A DNA stretch of 64,000 nucleotides from Aldehydirespirator sp965204875 (lineage in GTDB: Bacteria; Actinomycetota; Acidimicrobiia; Acidimicrobiales; Aldehydirespiratoraceae), in assembly GCA_965204875.1 (NCBI GenBank), contig OZ242020.1:1984001-2048000 (forward strand). The letters are read 5' to 3'. The position numbers and the translations under genes were made by a program. Below, in pieces: positions 54,415-63,187 of the stretch; within the stretch, counting starts at the first letter, position 1, and each line of letters opens with the position of its first letter. The notes under the pieces are model-generated. The model was not told the origin of the DNA, did no database searches, and saw nothing but the letters and a program-made list of their open reading frames with translations.

Positions 54415-54873
54415 ATGGCAGCGACCGTCGAGCCCTTGATCCCGACCGCCGCACGCGCCGCGCGCAAGATGCGCCGCTTCGACGCTCGTGGCACCTATCT
54501 TGCCTCCCTCGCGAAGGACTGGGCCTACTACGTCGAGCATCGGGAGCGGATGATCTCCGAGCCTCCACGCGGACGTTGGTGGCATCGCTTCACCCGCCAC
54601 CGCGGAGACCTACCCCGCCTCGCCGCCGTCGTTCACGGACTCTGCGAACGGGACGGGGTGGAGGTGCCTGCCTGGGTGTGGCAGCATCGCAGCCGCCACG
54701 ACATCGGCTGGAGCGGGCAACGGGTGAACCAGTGGCACATCGAGTTCTGCCAGTCGAGGAATGCGCCGGAGGCTTGCGCCTATCATAGGGTCTGGTTCGA
54801 TGGGCCTTCTATCGAGGACATCCGCATACACGGGTTCACCTGCCTCGCCGTGGAGCTTCCGCTCGCCCTGTGA
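54415..54873 (+). CDS. Unknown protein, first gene of a coupled pair
   Basis: A 152-residue protein I do not recognise. It is basic and rich in Trp, Arg and His in the middle (RGRWWHRFTRHRGDLPRL, VPAWVWQHRSRHDIGWSG), with no signal peptide or membrane helix, and ends IHGFTCLAVELPLAL. Its stop overlaps the next start (GTGA at 54870-54873), so the two are translated together. By position it could be an antitoxin or partner of the nucleotidyltransferase-like protein that follows. This is inference from context only. Confidence 0.7.
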   Translation: MAATVEPLIPTAARAARKMRRFDARGTYLASLAKDWAYYVEHRERMISEPPRGRWWHRFTRHRGDLPRLAAVVHGLCERDGVEVPAWVWQHRSRHDIGWSGQRVNQWHIEFCQSRNAPEACAYHRVWFDGPSIEDIRIHGFTCLAVELPLAL

Positions 54874-55493
54874 CTGACGGCTATCGAGAGTTTGGCGCGG
54901 ATGAACTGCAACGGTTCCTGTCTGAACTGGATGCTGAACTGCAGCGCAATCAAACCACACCGTTTACACATTTGGTGGTAGTAGGTAGCGCCATCCTATT
55001 GAAGGCTATCCCGGGGCGAGCCACTGGCGATATTGATGTAATCTCTGAGAGCTTGACTCCTGAGGTTCGCCAGGCCGTGAGGAATGTTGGCGCGCAGCAT
55101 GGGTTACGTCCCGACTGGATCAACGACGGAGCTAGAGCGCTAGGCATCAGTCTAGGTATCGAGATGGAGACCATTTACCGAGGGCGCAGACTATTGGTTC
55201 AATCAGCATCTCCTCGCCCGATTTTAGCGATGAAGCTGCTAGCCCATCGCCCTAAAGACCGAGAAGACGCGATTCATCTCATCCGCGAGCTAGACATCGG
55301 ATCGGTCGACGATCTATTCATCCTCATGCAAAGCGGGCTGCAGCCGTCGCAGCGGCCCTCGCCCACGATGGAGAGTTGGGCTGAAGAGGTTTTTGCCGCA
55401 TCTCGGATCGGGTTGCGGCGCTGGCGCTGGCAGCAGCGATGGCTCAAAGCGCGGCACGCTCGCCGTCTGCGGAGCGAACGTCGCGAGCGGTAG
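54870..55493 (+). CDS. Nucleotidyltransferase-like protein (DUF6036/AbiEii-like)
   Basis: A 207-residue protein. THLVVVGSAILLKAIPGRATGDIDVIS has the G-S ... D-x-D pattern of minimal nucleotidyltransferases, followed by ILAMKLLAHRPKDREDAIHLI, the helical segment seen in AbiEii/MNT-like proteins. Such proteins act as toxins that modify tRNA or as phage-defence effectors. Start GTG 54870 overlaps the upstream stop. The C-terminus is strongly basic (WLKARHARRLRSERRER). The same frame stays open for 63 codons after its TAG (see next entry). GC content is lower than flanking housekeeping genes. Confidence 0.75.
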   Translation: MTDGYREFGADELQRFLSELDAELQRNQTTPFTHLVVVGSAILLKAIPGRATGDIDVISESLTPEVRQAVRNVGAQHGLRPDWINDGARALGISLGIEMETIYRGRRLLVQSASPRPILAMKLLAHRPKDREDAIHLIRELDIGSVDDLFILMQSGLQPSQRPSPTMESWAEEVFAASRIGLRRWRWQQRWLKARHARRLRSERRER

Positions 55494-55685
55494 CAGGACG
55501 CTGCCCGCCGCGAGGCGGCGATCTCCAAAGCGCTGTCGCAGTTCGGGGCACGGGTGCGGGAGATCGAGCCGCCCCAGCCCGCGGGACGCACACGCCGATG
55601 CGGACACAGCGGCTGCCGCAGGCGCGTGGCGGCTGGGAAGATGTGCCCTGTCCATGAACGCCCGCCGAAGGGGAAGCGGGTATAG
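55494..55685 (+). pseudogene. In-frame extension after TAG with a Cys/His zinc-finger-like motif
   Basis: Directly after the TAG at 55491-55493 the frame reads QDAARREAAISKALSQFG..., then RRCGHSGCRRRVAAGKMCPV followed by HERPPKGK, a C-x4-C-x9-C-x2-H arrangement, ending at 55683-55685. It has no start or ribosome-binding site of its own. It may be the former C-terminus of the nucleotidyltransferase gene or of another protein joined here. The rest of the gap to 55846 shows nothing supported. Confidence 0.35.
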
Positions 55686-55846
55686 CGCAGGGCTACCTGC
55701 CGGTGGGTGATGCACGCCCCGGGGATCGCCTGCCTGTGGTGCTTTGGGGGCTACCGTCATTGCAGGCGATCTCACCGGCCTTCGCCCCTGCGTCGCCCGC
55801 GGTGTGAGAACCCGCCGAGGCGCTGGGAAGAGCCGCCGGCAGGAGC

Positions 55847-58360
55847 ATGGCCGCCCAGAAGAGCGACGCCGCCAAGCAGAGCATGGAGAGAACCGTGTCA
55901 ACACAGCAGCAGCTGATCACCGCGTCCGCAGACCCGGTGCGGGCCCGCCGTGTCACCGAGGTGCCCGTGGCCACCGAGATGAGCGACTCGTTCCTCGCCT
56001 ACGCCCTGTCGGTGATCACCTCCCGAGCCATCCCCGACGTGCGTGACGGCCTCAAGCCGGTTCAGCGCCGGGTGCTGTGGTCGATGCTGCAGATGCGCCT
56101 GCTCCCCGGCACCCCCTACCGCAAGTCGGCTCGCATCGTCGGCGACACGATGGGCCGCTACCACCCCCATGGCGACGCCGCCATCTACGACACCCTCACC
56201 AGGATGGGCCAGGACTTCAGCCGGATGGTTCCCCTGGTCGACCCGCAGGGCAACTTCGGCAGCCTCGACGACCCCCCCGCCGCGGCCCGCTACACCGAGT
56301 GCCGTCTCAGCGCCGCGGCCATGGACATGGTGGCTGAGGTCGACGAGGACACGGTCGACTTCCGACCCACCTACGACGGCGAGGGCACCGAGCCGGCCGT
56401 GCTGCCGGCCGCGTTGCCGAACCTGCTGGTCAACGGCACCGCCGGCATCGCCGTGGGCATGGCGACCAGCATGCTGCCCAACAACCTCGCCGAGATCGGC
56501 GACGCCATCGTGGCGGTGATGAGCAACCGGTCCCGCGCCGAGCTCATGGACATCGTGGCGGGCCCCGACTTTCCCGGCGGCGGGATCGTCCTGGCCGATG
56601 ACGGCCTGCGCCGGGCCTATGACACCGGTCGCGGCTCGGTCAGGGTGCGCGCCCGCGTCAGCCTCGAGCAGGTCACACGCCGCCGCCAGGCCATCGTCGT
56701 CACCGAGCTGCCGCACCTGGTGGGTCCCGAGAGGGTGGTCTCCAAGATCGCCGAGCTGGTCGACGCGGCGCGGCTGCCGGGGGTGTCCGGAGTCGCCGAC
56801 CTCACGGGAATGGACGGGCTGCGGCTCCAGATCGACCTCAAGCCCGACGCCGACGCCGGCAGCGTGCTCGCGAGCCTCTACCGGCTCACACCGCTGGAGG
56901 AGTCCTTCAGCGTCAACAACGTGGTGCTCGTGGACGGCGTGCCCACGACGCTGGGGCTGAGGGAGCTTTGCGATCACTACGTGTCGCACCGCCTCGAAGT
57001 GATCGTGCGGCGCAGCCGCCACCGCCTTCGCCGGGCCACCGAGCGCCTGCACATAGTCGAGGGGCTTCTCGTCGCGCTCGATCACATCGACGAGATCGTC
57101 GACCTGATCCGCCGCTCCGCAGACGCCGCCGAGGCCCGCTCCTCGCTGATGGGCCGATTCGGGCTCAGCGAGATCCAGGCGTCGCACATACTCGACATGG
57201 CGTTGCGCAGGCTCACCGCGCTGGAGCACCGCAAGCTCGCCGACGAGGCCGCCGGCCTGCGATACGACATCGACGAACTCCGCGGGATACTCGCCAGCGA
57301 GCGCAAGAGGCGCAACATCGTCCGGCGCGAGCTGCGCCGCGTCGTCGCTGATCACGGGCTGCCACGACGGACGCAGATCGTCGATGCGCAGACCGCCGAT
57401 CACGGGCTCAGCGAGATCGGGGAGATCGGCAGGGTTGGCGATGTCGGCGGGGTCGGCGCTGAGCAGATGGCTGCGGCTCCGGCGGGCCGTGACGTGCCCT
57501 GCGTGGTGACGCTGTCAACCAGCGGGAACGTCGGGCGGATGCCGCCAACCGGTGCCCGCAAGCCGGTTCCGGGCCGCCATGACCTGATCGCCTCGCGTGT
57601 CAGCACCTCCACCGCCTCGCGCGTTGCGGCGATAACCACAGAGGGTCGCGTCATGCACGTCCCCGCCGCCGACATCGCCGAGGCCGGCAACCGCATCCGC
57701 GGCTCCGAGGCGGCCGCGGTGTTCGGCCTGGGCACAGGAGAGCGCGTCCTGGCTCTCGTGACAGCCTCCGAGCACCCGCTCGTGCTGGTCACCGCCGCTG
57801 GCGTGGTCAAGCGGTTGGCAGCGGCGGAGGTGCTGCGCGCCGAGCCCGGCTCGACGGTGATCACCTTGGCACGCGGCGACCGGGTCGCGGCCGCATTCGC
57901 CGCCCCGGACGAAACCGACATCGTGATCGCCTCAAGCGACGGCAGGGTGCTGCGCACGGCGTCCTCCACGGTTCGCATCCAGCGGCCTGCCGGTTCCGGA
58001 GTTGCCGGCATGAGGCTGGTGGACAACGCTGGCGTCGTCGGCGCGGCTGCCGTCTACACCGACTCGGTGATCCTGCAGGCCACCTCGACGGGTGGGGTCA
58101 AATCGACTCGCTGCGCCGAACTGCCCACCCAGGGGCGGGGCGGCCAGGGAGTCTTGGCTGCCAAGCTCGCTCCGGGCGAGACGGTGGAGGTAGTCGCCGC
58201 CGGCACGGAGGCAGGCATGCTGGCACTGATGGCACACGACGACAATCCGCGCCGCATCGACCCCGTGCCAGTGCCGTTGCGCGAGCAGCCCACGCCGCGC
58301 TACCGCGCCCCGACCCCTGGCGAGCGGCGGATCCGCGCCCTGGCGCCTGGCAGGTGGTGA
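55847..58360 (+). CDS. Type IIA DNA topoisomerase subunit A (ParC/GyrA)
   Basis: The DNA-cutting subunit of a second gyrase or topoisomerase IV. RAIPDVRDGLKPVQRRVLWSM, VGDTMGRYHPHGDAAIYDTL, MAQDFSRM-like GQDFSRMVPLVDPQGNFGS and the catalytic Tyr in AARYTECRLS are all present. A coiled-coil tower (about 380-500) is followed by a C-terminal beta-pinwheel (about 540-810), whose repeats (GRVMHVP, GVVKRL, GRVLRTAS, GGVKSTR) guide DNA wrapping or decatenation. The linker has an IGEIGRVGDVGGVG micro-repeat. ATG 55847 is the longest choice; GTG 55895, with GGAGAG upstream, is also good. The A gene precedes B, which favours a ParC/ParE-type pair. Confidence 0.92.
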   Translation: MAAQKSDAAKQSMERTVSTQQQLITASADPVRARRVTEVPVATEMSDSFLAYALSVITSRAIPDVRDGLKPVQRRVLWSMLQMRLLPGTPYRKSARIVGDTMGRYHPHGDAAIYDTLTRMGQDFSRMVPLVDPQGNFGSLDDPPAAARYTECRLSAAAMDMVAEVDEDTVDFRPTYDGEGTEPAVLPAALPNLLVNGTAGIAVGMATSMLPNNLAEIGDAIVAVMSNRSRAELMDIVAGPDFPGGGIVLADDGLRRAYDTGRGSVRVRARVSLEQVTRRRQAIVVTELPHLVGPERVVSKIAELVDAARLPGVSGVADLTGMDGLRLQIDLKPDADAGSVLASLYRLTPLEESFSVNNVVLVDGVPTTLGLRELCDHYVSHRLEVIVRRSRHRLRRATERLHIVEGLLVALDHIDEIVDLIRRSADAAEARSSLMGRFGLSEIQASHILDMALRRLTALEHRKLADEAAGLRYDIDELRGILASERKRRNIVRRELRRVVADHGLPRRTQIVDAQTADHGLSEIGEIGRVGDVGGVGAEQMAAAPAGRDVPCVVTLSTSGNVGRMPPTGARKPVPGRHDLIASRVSTSTASRVAAITTEGRVMHVPAADIAEAGNRIRGSEAAAVFGLGTGERVLALVTASEHPLVLVTAAGVVKRLAAAEVLRAEPGSTVITLARGDRVAAAFAAPDETDIVIASSDGRVLRTASSTVRIQRPAGSGVAGMRLVDNAGVVGAAAVYTDSVILQATSTGGVKSTRCAELPTQGRGGQGVLAAKLAPGETVEVVAAGTEAGMLALMAHDDNPRRIDPVPVPLREQPTPRYRAPTPGERRIRALAPGRW

Positions 58361-60669
58361 GGGCCGTGGGTGCCGCCAAGGCTCGCGTGGCGCGGGCGCA
58401 GGCTGCCGAGCCGCGGCTGGCGCTCGATCACGGATCCGGCAACGGCGCCCACGACGGAACCGATGACGGCACTTACGATGCCACCCCCGACTCCGCTCCC
58501 GAAGGTACCCCCGACGGCAACCATGTCGGCGCCCATGACGGCACCTCGGACGGCGCCCCCGACGGCGCTCACGAAGGCACCCACGTCGACGCCTACGACG
58601 GAACTTACGACGCTGACTCCATCGAGACCCTCGAGGGGCTCGAAGCCGTGCGCAAGCGACCGGCCATGTACGTCGGCGGCAACGGCTCCGAGGGCCTCAT
58701 GCACCTGGTCTGGGAGATCGTCGACAACGCCGTGGACGAGGCCGCAGCGGGCTTCGCCACCCGGGTGGACGTCACCCTGAACCGCAACGGGTCGGTGGAG
58801 GTCGCCGACGACGGCCGCGGCATCCCCGTAGGCACCCACTCCAAGCGCGACGTGTCCGCGCTGGAGGTGGTGTTCACCGAGTTGCACGCAGGCGGCAAGT
58901 TCAACGAGGGGGCCTACAAGGCCTCCGGCGGGCTGCACGGCGTCGGCGCGGCCGTCGTCAACGCCCTCTCCACGAGGCTGGACGTGGAGGTTCAGCGCGA
59001 CGGGGCGCTGCACCGGCTGAGCTTCGAGCACCAGAGGCCGGGGCTCTTCGAGGGCAGGCGGTTCGTTGACGGCCACGAGCTCCACACGGTGCGCAAGCGC
59101 TCCAAGGCCACAGGCACGAGGGTGAGGTTCTGGCCGGACGCCGACCTGTTCCACCCCGACGCCCGCATAGACGCCGGCGAGGTGCGCGACCGGATCCGCC
59201 AGACCTGCTTCCTCGTGCCGGGACTGAGGATGACCCTGCAGGACAACCGGCCCGGCGCCTCGGGCGAGACCTTCGACTTCGTGAGCCGCGGCGGCCTCGC
59301 CGACCTGGTCAAGGAGCGTTCCGGCGCGGGCGCGGCGACCGGGGTGACCGGGGTGACCGGCGTGATCACCCTCGGCGGCATCGACACGTTCACCGAGAAG
59401 GTTCCGGTGCAGGGCACCATCGTCGAGGTCGCCCGCGAGTGCCGGGTGGACATCGCCATGCGCTGGGTCTCCGGCTACGACAGCGAGGTCGTGTCCTTCG
59501 TCAACACCATCCCCACTCCCGCGGGCGGGACCCACCTGGCCGGCTTCGACAAGGCCCTCACCCGCGTGGTCAACAGCGTCCTGCTCAAGGACAACCGCAA
59601 GCTGGCGCGCCTGGCCCGCAGGGGCGGCAACGGCAAGGGGGGCGGCAGCAAGACCAGCGCCACCAAGGACGACGTGCAGGAGGGCCTCGTGGCGGCGGTG
59701 AAGGTGACCTTCGGCGAGCCGCAGTTCAGGGGACAGACCAAGCAGGAGCTGGGCACCCCCGCGGTGGAGGGCATCGTCGCCCGCGTCACCTACGAGCAGA
59801 TGAAGGAGTGGTTCGAGCCCGGCGGCGGCGCCCGCTCCCAGGTGAAGGCGGTGGCCGACAAGCTGGCTGCCGCGGTCATCAACCGGGTGGCGTCCAAGCA
59901 GATGCTCGACACCAGGCGCAAGGCGGCCAGCTTCGGCTCCACGAGCCTGCCCAACAAGCTCGCCGACTGCCGGGTGCACGGGCCCGAGGCCGAGCTGGTG
60001 CTGGTCGAGGGCGACTCGGCGGCGGGCCCGGCCAAGCGCGGCCGCGACTCGGAGTTCATGGCGATCCTGCCCCTGCGTGGCAAGATCGTCAACGCGGCCA
60101 AGGCCAGCCCCAAGCAGGTCATGGACAACGCCGAGGCGCAGGCCGTGTTCACTGCCATGGGCGCGGGCGTCGGGCGCGACTTCGACATCGGCTCGGCCCG
60201 CTACGGGCGCATCGTCGTGCTCTGCGACGCGGACGTCGACGGGAGCCACATCCGCTGCCTGCTGCTCACCCTCATACACCGGTACATGAGGCCGATGCTC
60301 GATGCTGGCAGGGTGTACGCGGCCCAGCCCCCGCTGTACACGGCGCGGGTGGGCGAGGTGACCCACCGGGCCTTCTCGGACTCCGAGCGCGACCGGGTCA
60401 CCAGTGAGTTGTGCCGCGGCAACCGCCGACCCGACAGCATCAAGTGGCAGCGCTTCAAGGGCCTCGGGGAGATGAACACCGACGAGTTGCGCCATTGCGC
60501 GCTGGATCCGGCGACACGCACGCTGCGGCGCCTCACCATGGCCGACGCGCAGGCCGCGGAGGAGGCGGCACGGATGTTCGACGTGTTGATGGGCGACGAC
60601 GTGGCACTGCGCCGCGACTACCTGGTGGAGCACTCCTCGCTGGTGGACGAGGCGACTCTGGACATCTGA
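58354..60669 (+). CDS. Type IIA DNA topoisomerase subunit B (ParE/GyrB)
   Basis: The ATPase subunit partnering the gene at 55847, overlapping its end (GTG 58354, or 58357 as GTGA). GHKL ATPase: WEIVDNAVDEAAAGFA, VADDGRGIPVGTHSK, KASGGLHGVGAAVVNALS, with QTKQELGTP in the transducer. TOPRIM: LVEGDSAAGPAKRGRD and VVLCDADVDGSHIRCLL. The C-terminus has QRFKGLGEMNTDEL. The TOPRIM contains no large insertion. Unusually, the first ~90 residues are acidic Asp-Gly-Thr/Ala repeats (about 58440-58615) before the conserved SIETLEGLEAVRKRPAMYVG. ParE versus GyrB cannot be settled here. Confidence 0.92.
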   Translation: MVRAVGAAKARVARAQAAEPRLALDHGSGNGAHDGTDDGTYDATPDSAPEGTPDGNHVGAHDGTSDGAPDGAHEGTHVDAYDGTYDADSIETLEGLEAVRKRPAMYVGGNGSEGLMHLVWEIVDNAVDEAAAGFATRVDVTLNRNGSVEVADDGRGIPVGTHSKRDVSALEVVFTELHAGGKFNEGAYKASGGLHGVGAAVVNALSTRLDVEVQRDGALHRLSFEHQRPGLFEGRRFVDGHELHTVRKRSKATGTRVRFWPDADLFHPDARIDAGEVRDRIRQTCFLVPGLRMTLQDNRPGASGETFDFVSRGGLADLVKERSGAGAATGVTGVTGVITLGGIDTFTEKVPVQGTIVEVARECRVDIAMRWVSGYDSEVVSFVNTIPTPAGGTHLAGFDKALTRVVNSVLLKDNRKLARLARRGGNGKGGGSKTSATKDDVQEGLVAAVKVTFGEPQFRGQTKQELGTPAVEGIVARVTYEQMKEWFEPGGGARSQVKAVADKLAAAVINRVASKQMLDTRRKAASFGSTSLPNKLADCRVHGPEAELVLVEGDSAAGPAKRGRDSEFMAILPLRGKIVNAAKASPKQVMDNAEAQAVFTAMGAGVGRDFDIGSARYGRIVVLCDADVDGSHIRCLLLTLIHRYMRPMLDAGRVYAAQPPLYTARVGEVTHRAFSDSERDRVTSELCRGNRRPDSIKWQRFKGLGEMNTDELRHCALDPATRTLRRLTMADAQAAEEAARMFDVLMGDDVALRRDYLVEHSSLVDEATLDI

Positions 60670-60671
60670 GC

Positions 60672-60788
60672 CCCTGCGCCGCGGGCCGGGTCGGGCGGGC
60701 GTCGTCGTCGGCGAGCAGGGCATCGCTCTGGCAGCACTCAGCCCGCCTGCGAGGGCCGTGCCGGCTCGCAAGCCCTGCGCCGCGGGCC
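60672..60788. repeat. 101-bp-period duplication after topoisomerase B stop
   Basis: CCCTGCGCCGCGGGCCG at 60672, three bases after the stop, recurs at 60773 with similar flanks. Both lie in the gap before the nuclease gene. Confidence 0.7.
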
Positions 60789-60841
60789 GCGCCGGGCACG
60801 GTCCCCGTCTCTGTCACAGCGGTGGGCTAGAACTAGCGACG

Positions 60842-61732
60842 GTGCAGCTCGACTTCGATCCCGGCGACATCATCGATCCCGCCAACGGCGGCGCGGTCGG
60901 CCCCGACGGGCGGCCGGCGCTTCCCGAGCGGCTCTCGCCGACGGGCGCCTCGACGTTCGAGCACTGCCCCGCCCGCTGGCGCTTCCGCTACGTCGAGCGG
61001 ATACCCGACCCCCCCGGAGCCGACGCCCTGGTCGGGACCTTCGCGCACCGGGTTCTGGAGCTGCTGATGCAGCAGGTTCCGATCCGGCGCACCCGCAGCG
61101 AGGCGCGCCGCATCGCCAGGGTCGTCTGGTCTGAGATCTCGGGCTGTGACGACTACCGGGACTTGGAGCTGGAAGAGCACGAGGCGCTGGCGTTCCGCTG
61201 GCGGGCCTGGCATGCGATCGAGGGTCTGTGGCAGCTGGAGGATCCCACCGAGGTGGAGGTGGAGGCCACCGAGGAGCACCTCTCGGTGTTGCTGGGCGGT
61301 GTTCCGTTCAGGGGTGTGGTCGACCGCTTGGAGAGGGAGTCCGATGGCGTCGTGGTCAGCGACTACAAGTCGGGGCGCGCTCCGGGCGCCCGCCACGCCC
61401 ATGCCCGCTTGCAGCAGGTGCTCCTCTACGCGGCGGCGGTGGGCGAGCAGACCGGCGAGGTGCCGGTCCGGGCCCGGCTCCTGTACCTGGGGCAGAAGAT
61501 CGTGGCGACCCCTGTCGCTCCGGCTGAGATCGAGGGTGCGGTGGAGCAGCTCTCGTCCACCTGGAGCGCTATCGGAGCAGCCTGCGACGCCGACGACTTC
61601 GAGCCGCGGCCAGGCCCGCTGTGCAAGTACTGCGCGTACACCGAGTACTGCCCCCAAGGTCGGGCCGAGGTCGCCCGGCGCGCGGCTGAGCGGGCCGCCG
61701 AGGACGCGTCCTTGCTGCGACTCGCCGGCTGA
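60842..61732 (+). CDS. RecB/Cas4-like PD-(D/E)XK nuclease with probable Fe-S cluster
   Basis: A 296-residue nuclease domain protein. LSPTGASTFEHCPARWRFRY at the start, LVGTFAHRVLELLM, FRGVVDRLER with the first catalytic Asp, VVSDYKSGRAP (D-x-K) and LQQVLLYAAAVGE form the RecB-type active site. One Cys near the N-terminus and three at the C-terminus (CKYCAYTEYCPQG) are spaced as in AddB/Cas4 [4Fe-4S] nucleases. No cas genes or CRISPR are near, so a DNA repair role is more likely. GTG start at 60842. Confidence 0.9.
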   Translation: MQLDFDPGDIIDPANGGAVGPDGRPALPERLSPTGASTFEHCPARWRFRYVERIPDPPGADALVGTFAHRVLELLMQQVPIRRTRSEARRIARVVWSEISGCDDYRDLELEEHEALAFRWRAWHAIEGLWQLEDPTEVEVEATEEHLSVLLGGVPFRGVVDRLERESDGVVVSDYKSGRAPGARHAHARLQQVLLYAAAVGEQTGEVPVRARLLYLGQKIVATPVAPAEIEGAVEQLSSTWSAIGAACDADDFEPRPGPLCKYCAYTEYCPQGRAEVARRAAERAAEDASLLRLAG

Positions 61733-61842
61733 GCGGTCGTGCTACCAACCTGCGGACCGGCTCTGTGTGTGATCCCGGTCTGTCCAGGCCGGCTGCCGCG
61801 ATGGCGGGATCGTTGTGATGCGCCTCGCCGGCTGAGCGGTCG
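61721..61842. repeat. 103-bp-period duplication of the nuclease gene end
   Basis: CTCGCCGGCTGAGCGGTCG at 61721, which contains the nuclease stop codon, is repeated exactly at 61824. The second copy lies at the end of the small minus-strand gene. Confidence 0.85.
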
Positions 61843-61845
61843 CGG

Positions 61846-62142
61846 CTAGCCGGCTCGCCGGCGCTTGCAACGCCTCAGCAGCCATCCCAGCGCCAGCAGT
61901 GCCATGGCCGCGCTGAGCAGGGTGGAGAAGCCGCCGGAGTGCAGCAACCGGTCGCTGCACGACCCCTGAGGGCGGGGTTCGGTCACAGGGCCCGTAGTCG
62001 CGGTCGGTTCGGCCGGCTCGGCTGGGTGGGACTGGGGTGTCTCAGGCTCGCCGGGGCGGCCGTCGAGCAGCGAGTCGACGGGCGAGGGGCCGCCCTCAGA
62101 GGCCCGCCTGCGGGGCTGGTCGCGCTGCGGGTCATAGACCAT
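61846..62142 (-). CDS. Small protein with C-terminal membrane helix
   Basis: A 98-residue protein not matched to a family. It has a hydrophilic Pro/Glu/Ser-rich N-terminal part, then GFSTLLSAAMALLALGWLL followed by RRCKRRR, i.e. one C-terminal membrane helix and a positive tail, without an N-terminal signal. The ribosome-binding site is excellent (AAGGAGGGAGTCCC before ATG 62142), which supports a real gene. It follows parA on the same strand after about 200 bp. A tail-anchored protein is the simplest reading. Confidence 0.65.
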   Translation of the reverse strand: MVYDPQRDQPRRRASEGGPSPVDSLLDGRPGEPETPQSHPAEPAEPTATTGPVTEPRPQGSCSDRLLHSGGFSTLLSAAMALLALGWLLRRCKRRRAG

Positions 62143-62336
62143 GGGACTCCCTCCTTATGCCGGGGCGGCGACCCAACCGTGCCGGCCCGCTACCACTGCC
62201 ACCATCACTACCACTACAACGACGGCGCTCAAGCGTCCGCAAGCCGCTGCAGCGACCCGGAACCCGTGGTCGGTGTGCCTCTTCTAGCCGGTCGAGTCTT
62301 GGCTTTCTCAAGCCACGGCAGCGACCCAGGCTGCAT

Positions 62337-63134
62337 TCAGGCACCGTGGGTGACCCCCGAGCCCGGATCGGCTGCCACGAGATCGTAGATCTGTTCCAGG
62401 TCGGCGCAAGCGTCGGACGCTCCCGGCCGCGAGGGCAGCGAGTGGATCGGCCGCGAGCGTGCCGCGGCCTCGGCGAGAGCGGCTCGCAACCGGATGGGGG
62501 CGAGGACGAGGCTGCCGTGTTCGGCCACCAGCTGCTCGTGCCAGTAGCGGGCGTCGCGGGTGCGTCCGAGACCGTTGACGATCACCCCGGCAACCCCGAG
62601 CCCCGAGGGCTTGCGTGCCGCGATCCGCTCGACGGTGCGAAGGATCTCGCTGACGCCGTCGGAGGACCAGGCGCTGGGCTCGGTCACGACCAGCGCCGAG
62701 TCCGCCGCGAACAGCGCGTTGACGGTGAGCAGCCCGAGCGATGGCGGGCAGTCGATCAGCACCAGTGGTTCCTGCCGTCCCGAGAGCGCCACTCGAAGCC
62801 GGTCCGTGGCGCCGATCGGATCGGTGAGCAACTGGCGCTCGCGCGCCGCCAGCGCCGTTGTGGAGGGCACCACGAGCGGCGGCGTCCCGGCATCGTCGGG
62901 CCACCCCGACGGCACGGCCAACTCCGCGATGGCGCCCGGCCGGTCGGAGTCCAGGGCCTCGTCCACAGTCCTCGACGGCTCCCAGATTCCCAGCCCGGTG
63001 GTGGCGTTGCCCTGGGGATCCATGTCGATCACCAGGCTCGGGCTGCGCCGCGACCAGGCGACCGATGCCAGCCCCAGGGTGACCGTGGTCTTGCCCACAC
63101 CGCCCTTCTGGTTCACCAGAGCAATCGTCGCCAC
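62337..63134 (-). CDS. ParA/Soj family ATPase
   Basis: A 265-residue deviant Walker ATPase. MATIALVNQKGGVGKTTVTL carries the KGGVGKTT signature, LVIDMDPQGNATTGLG is Walker A', and LVLIDCPPSLGLLTVNAL is Walker B; later VIVNGLGRTRDARYW fits the family. There is no ParB beside it, so it may position cargo other than the chromosome origin, or be an orphan. ATG 63134. Its upstream region contains the 72-bp repeats. Confidence 0.92.
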   Translation of the reverse strand: MATIALVNQKGGVGKTTVTLGLASVAWSRRSPSLVIDMDPQGNATTGLGIWEPSRTVDEALDSDRPGAIAELAVPSGWPDDAGTPPLVVPSTTALAARERQLLTDPIGATDRLRVALSGRQEPLVLIDCPPSLGLLTVNALFAADSALVVTEPSAWSSDGVSEILRTVERIAARKPSGLGVAGVIVNGLGRTRDARYWHEQLVAEHGSLVLAPIRLRAALAEAAARSRPIHSLPSRPGASDACADLEQIYDLVAADPGSGVTHGA

Positions 63135-63187
63135 AGCGAAGACGGTAGTTGAGCCGGACCGGCCGGACGGGGCTCTGCCGCAACAAG

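Noticed and set aside
60842..61732. RecB/Cas4-like nuclease as part of a CRISPR-Cas system
   Set aside because: No other cas genes or repeats in the window; similar stand-alone nucleases are common in actinobacteria.
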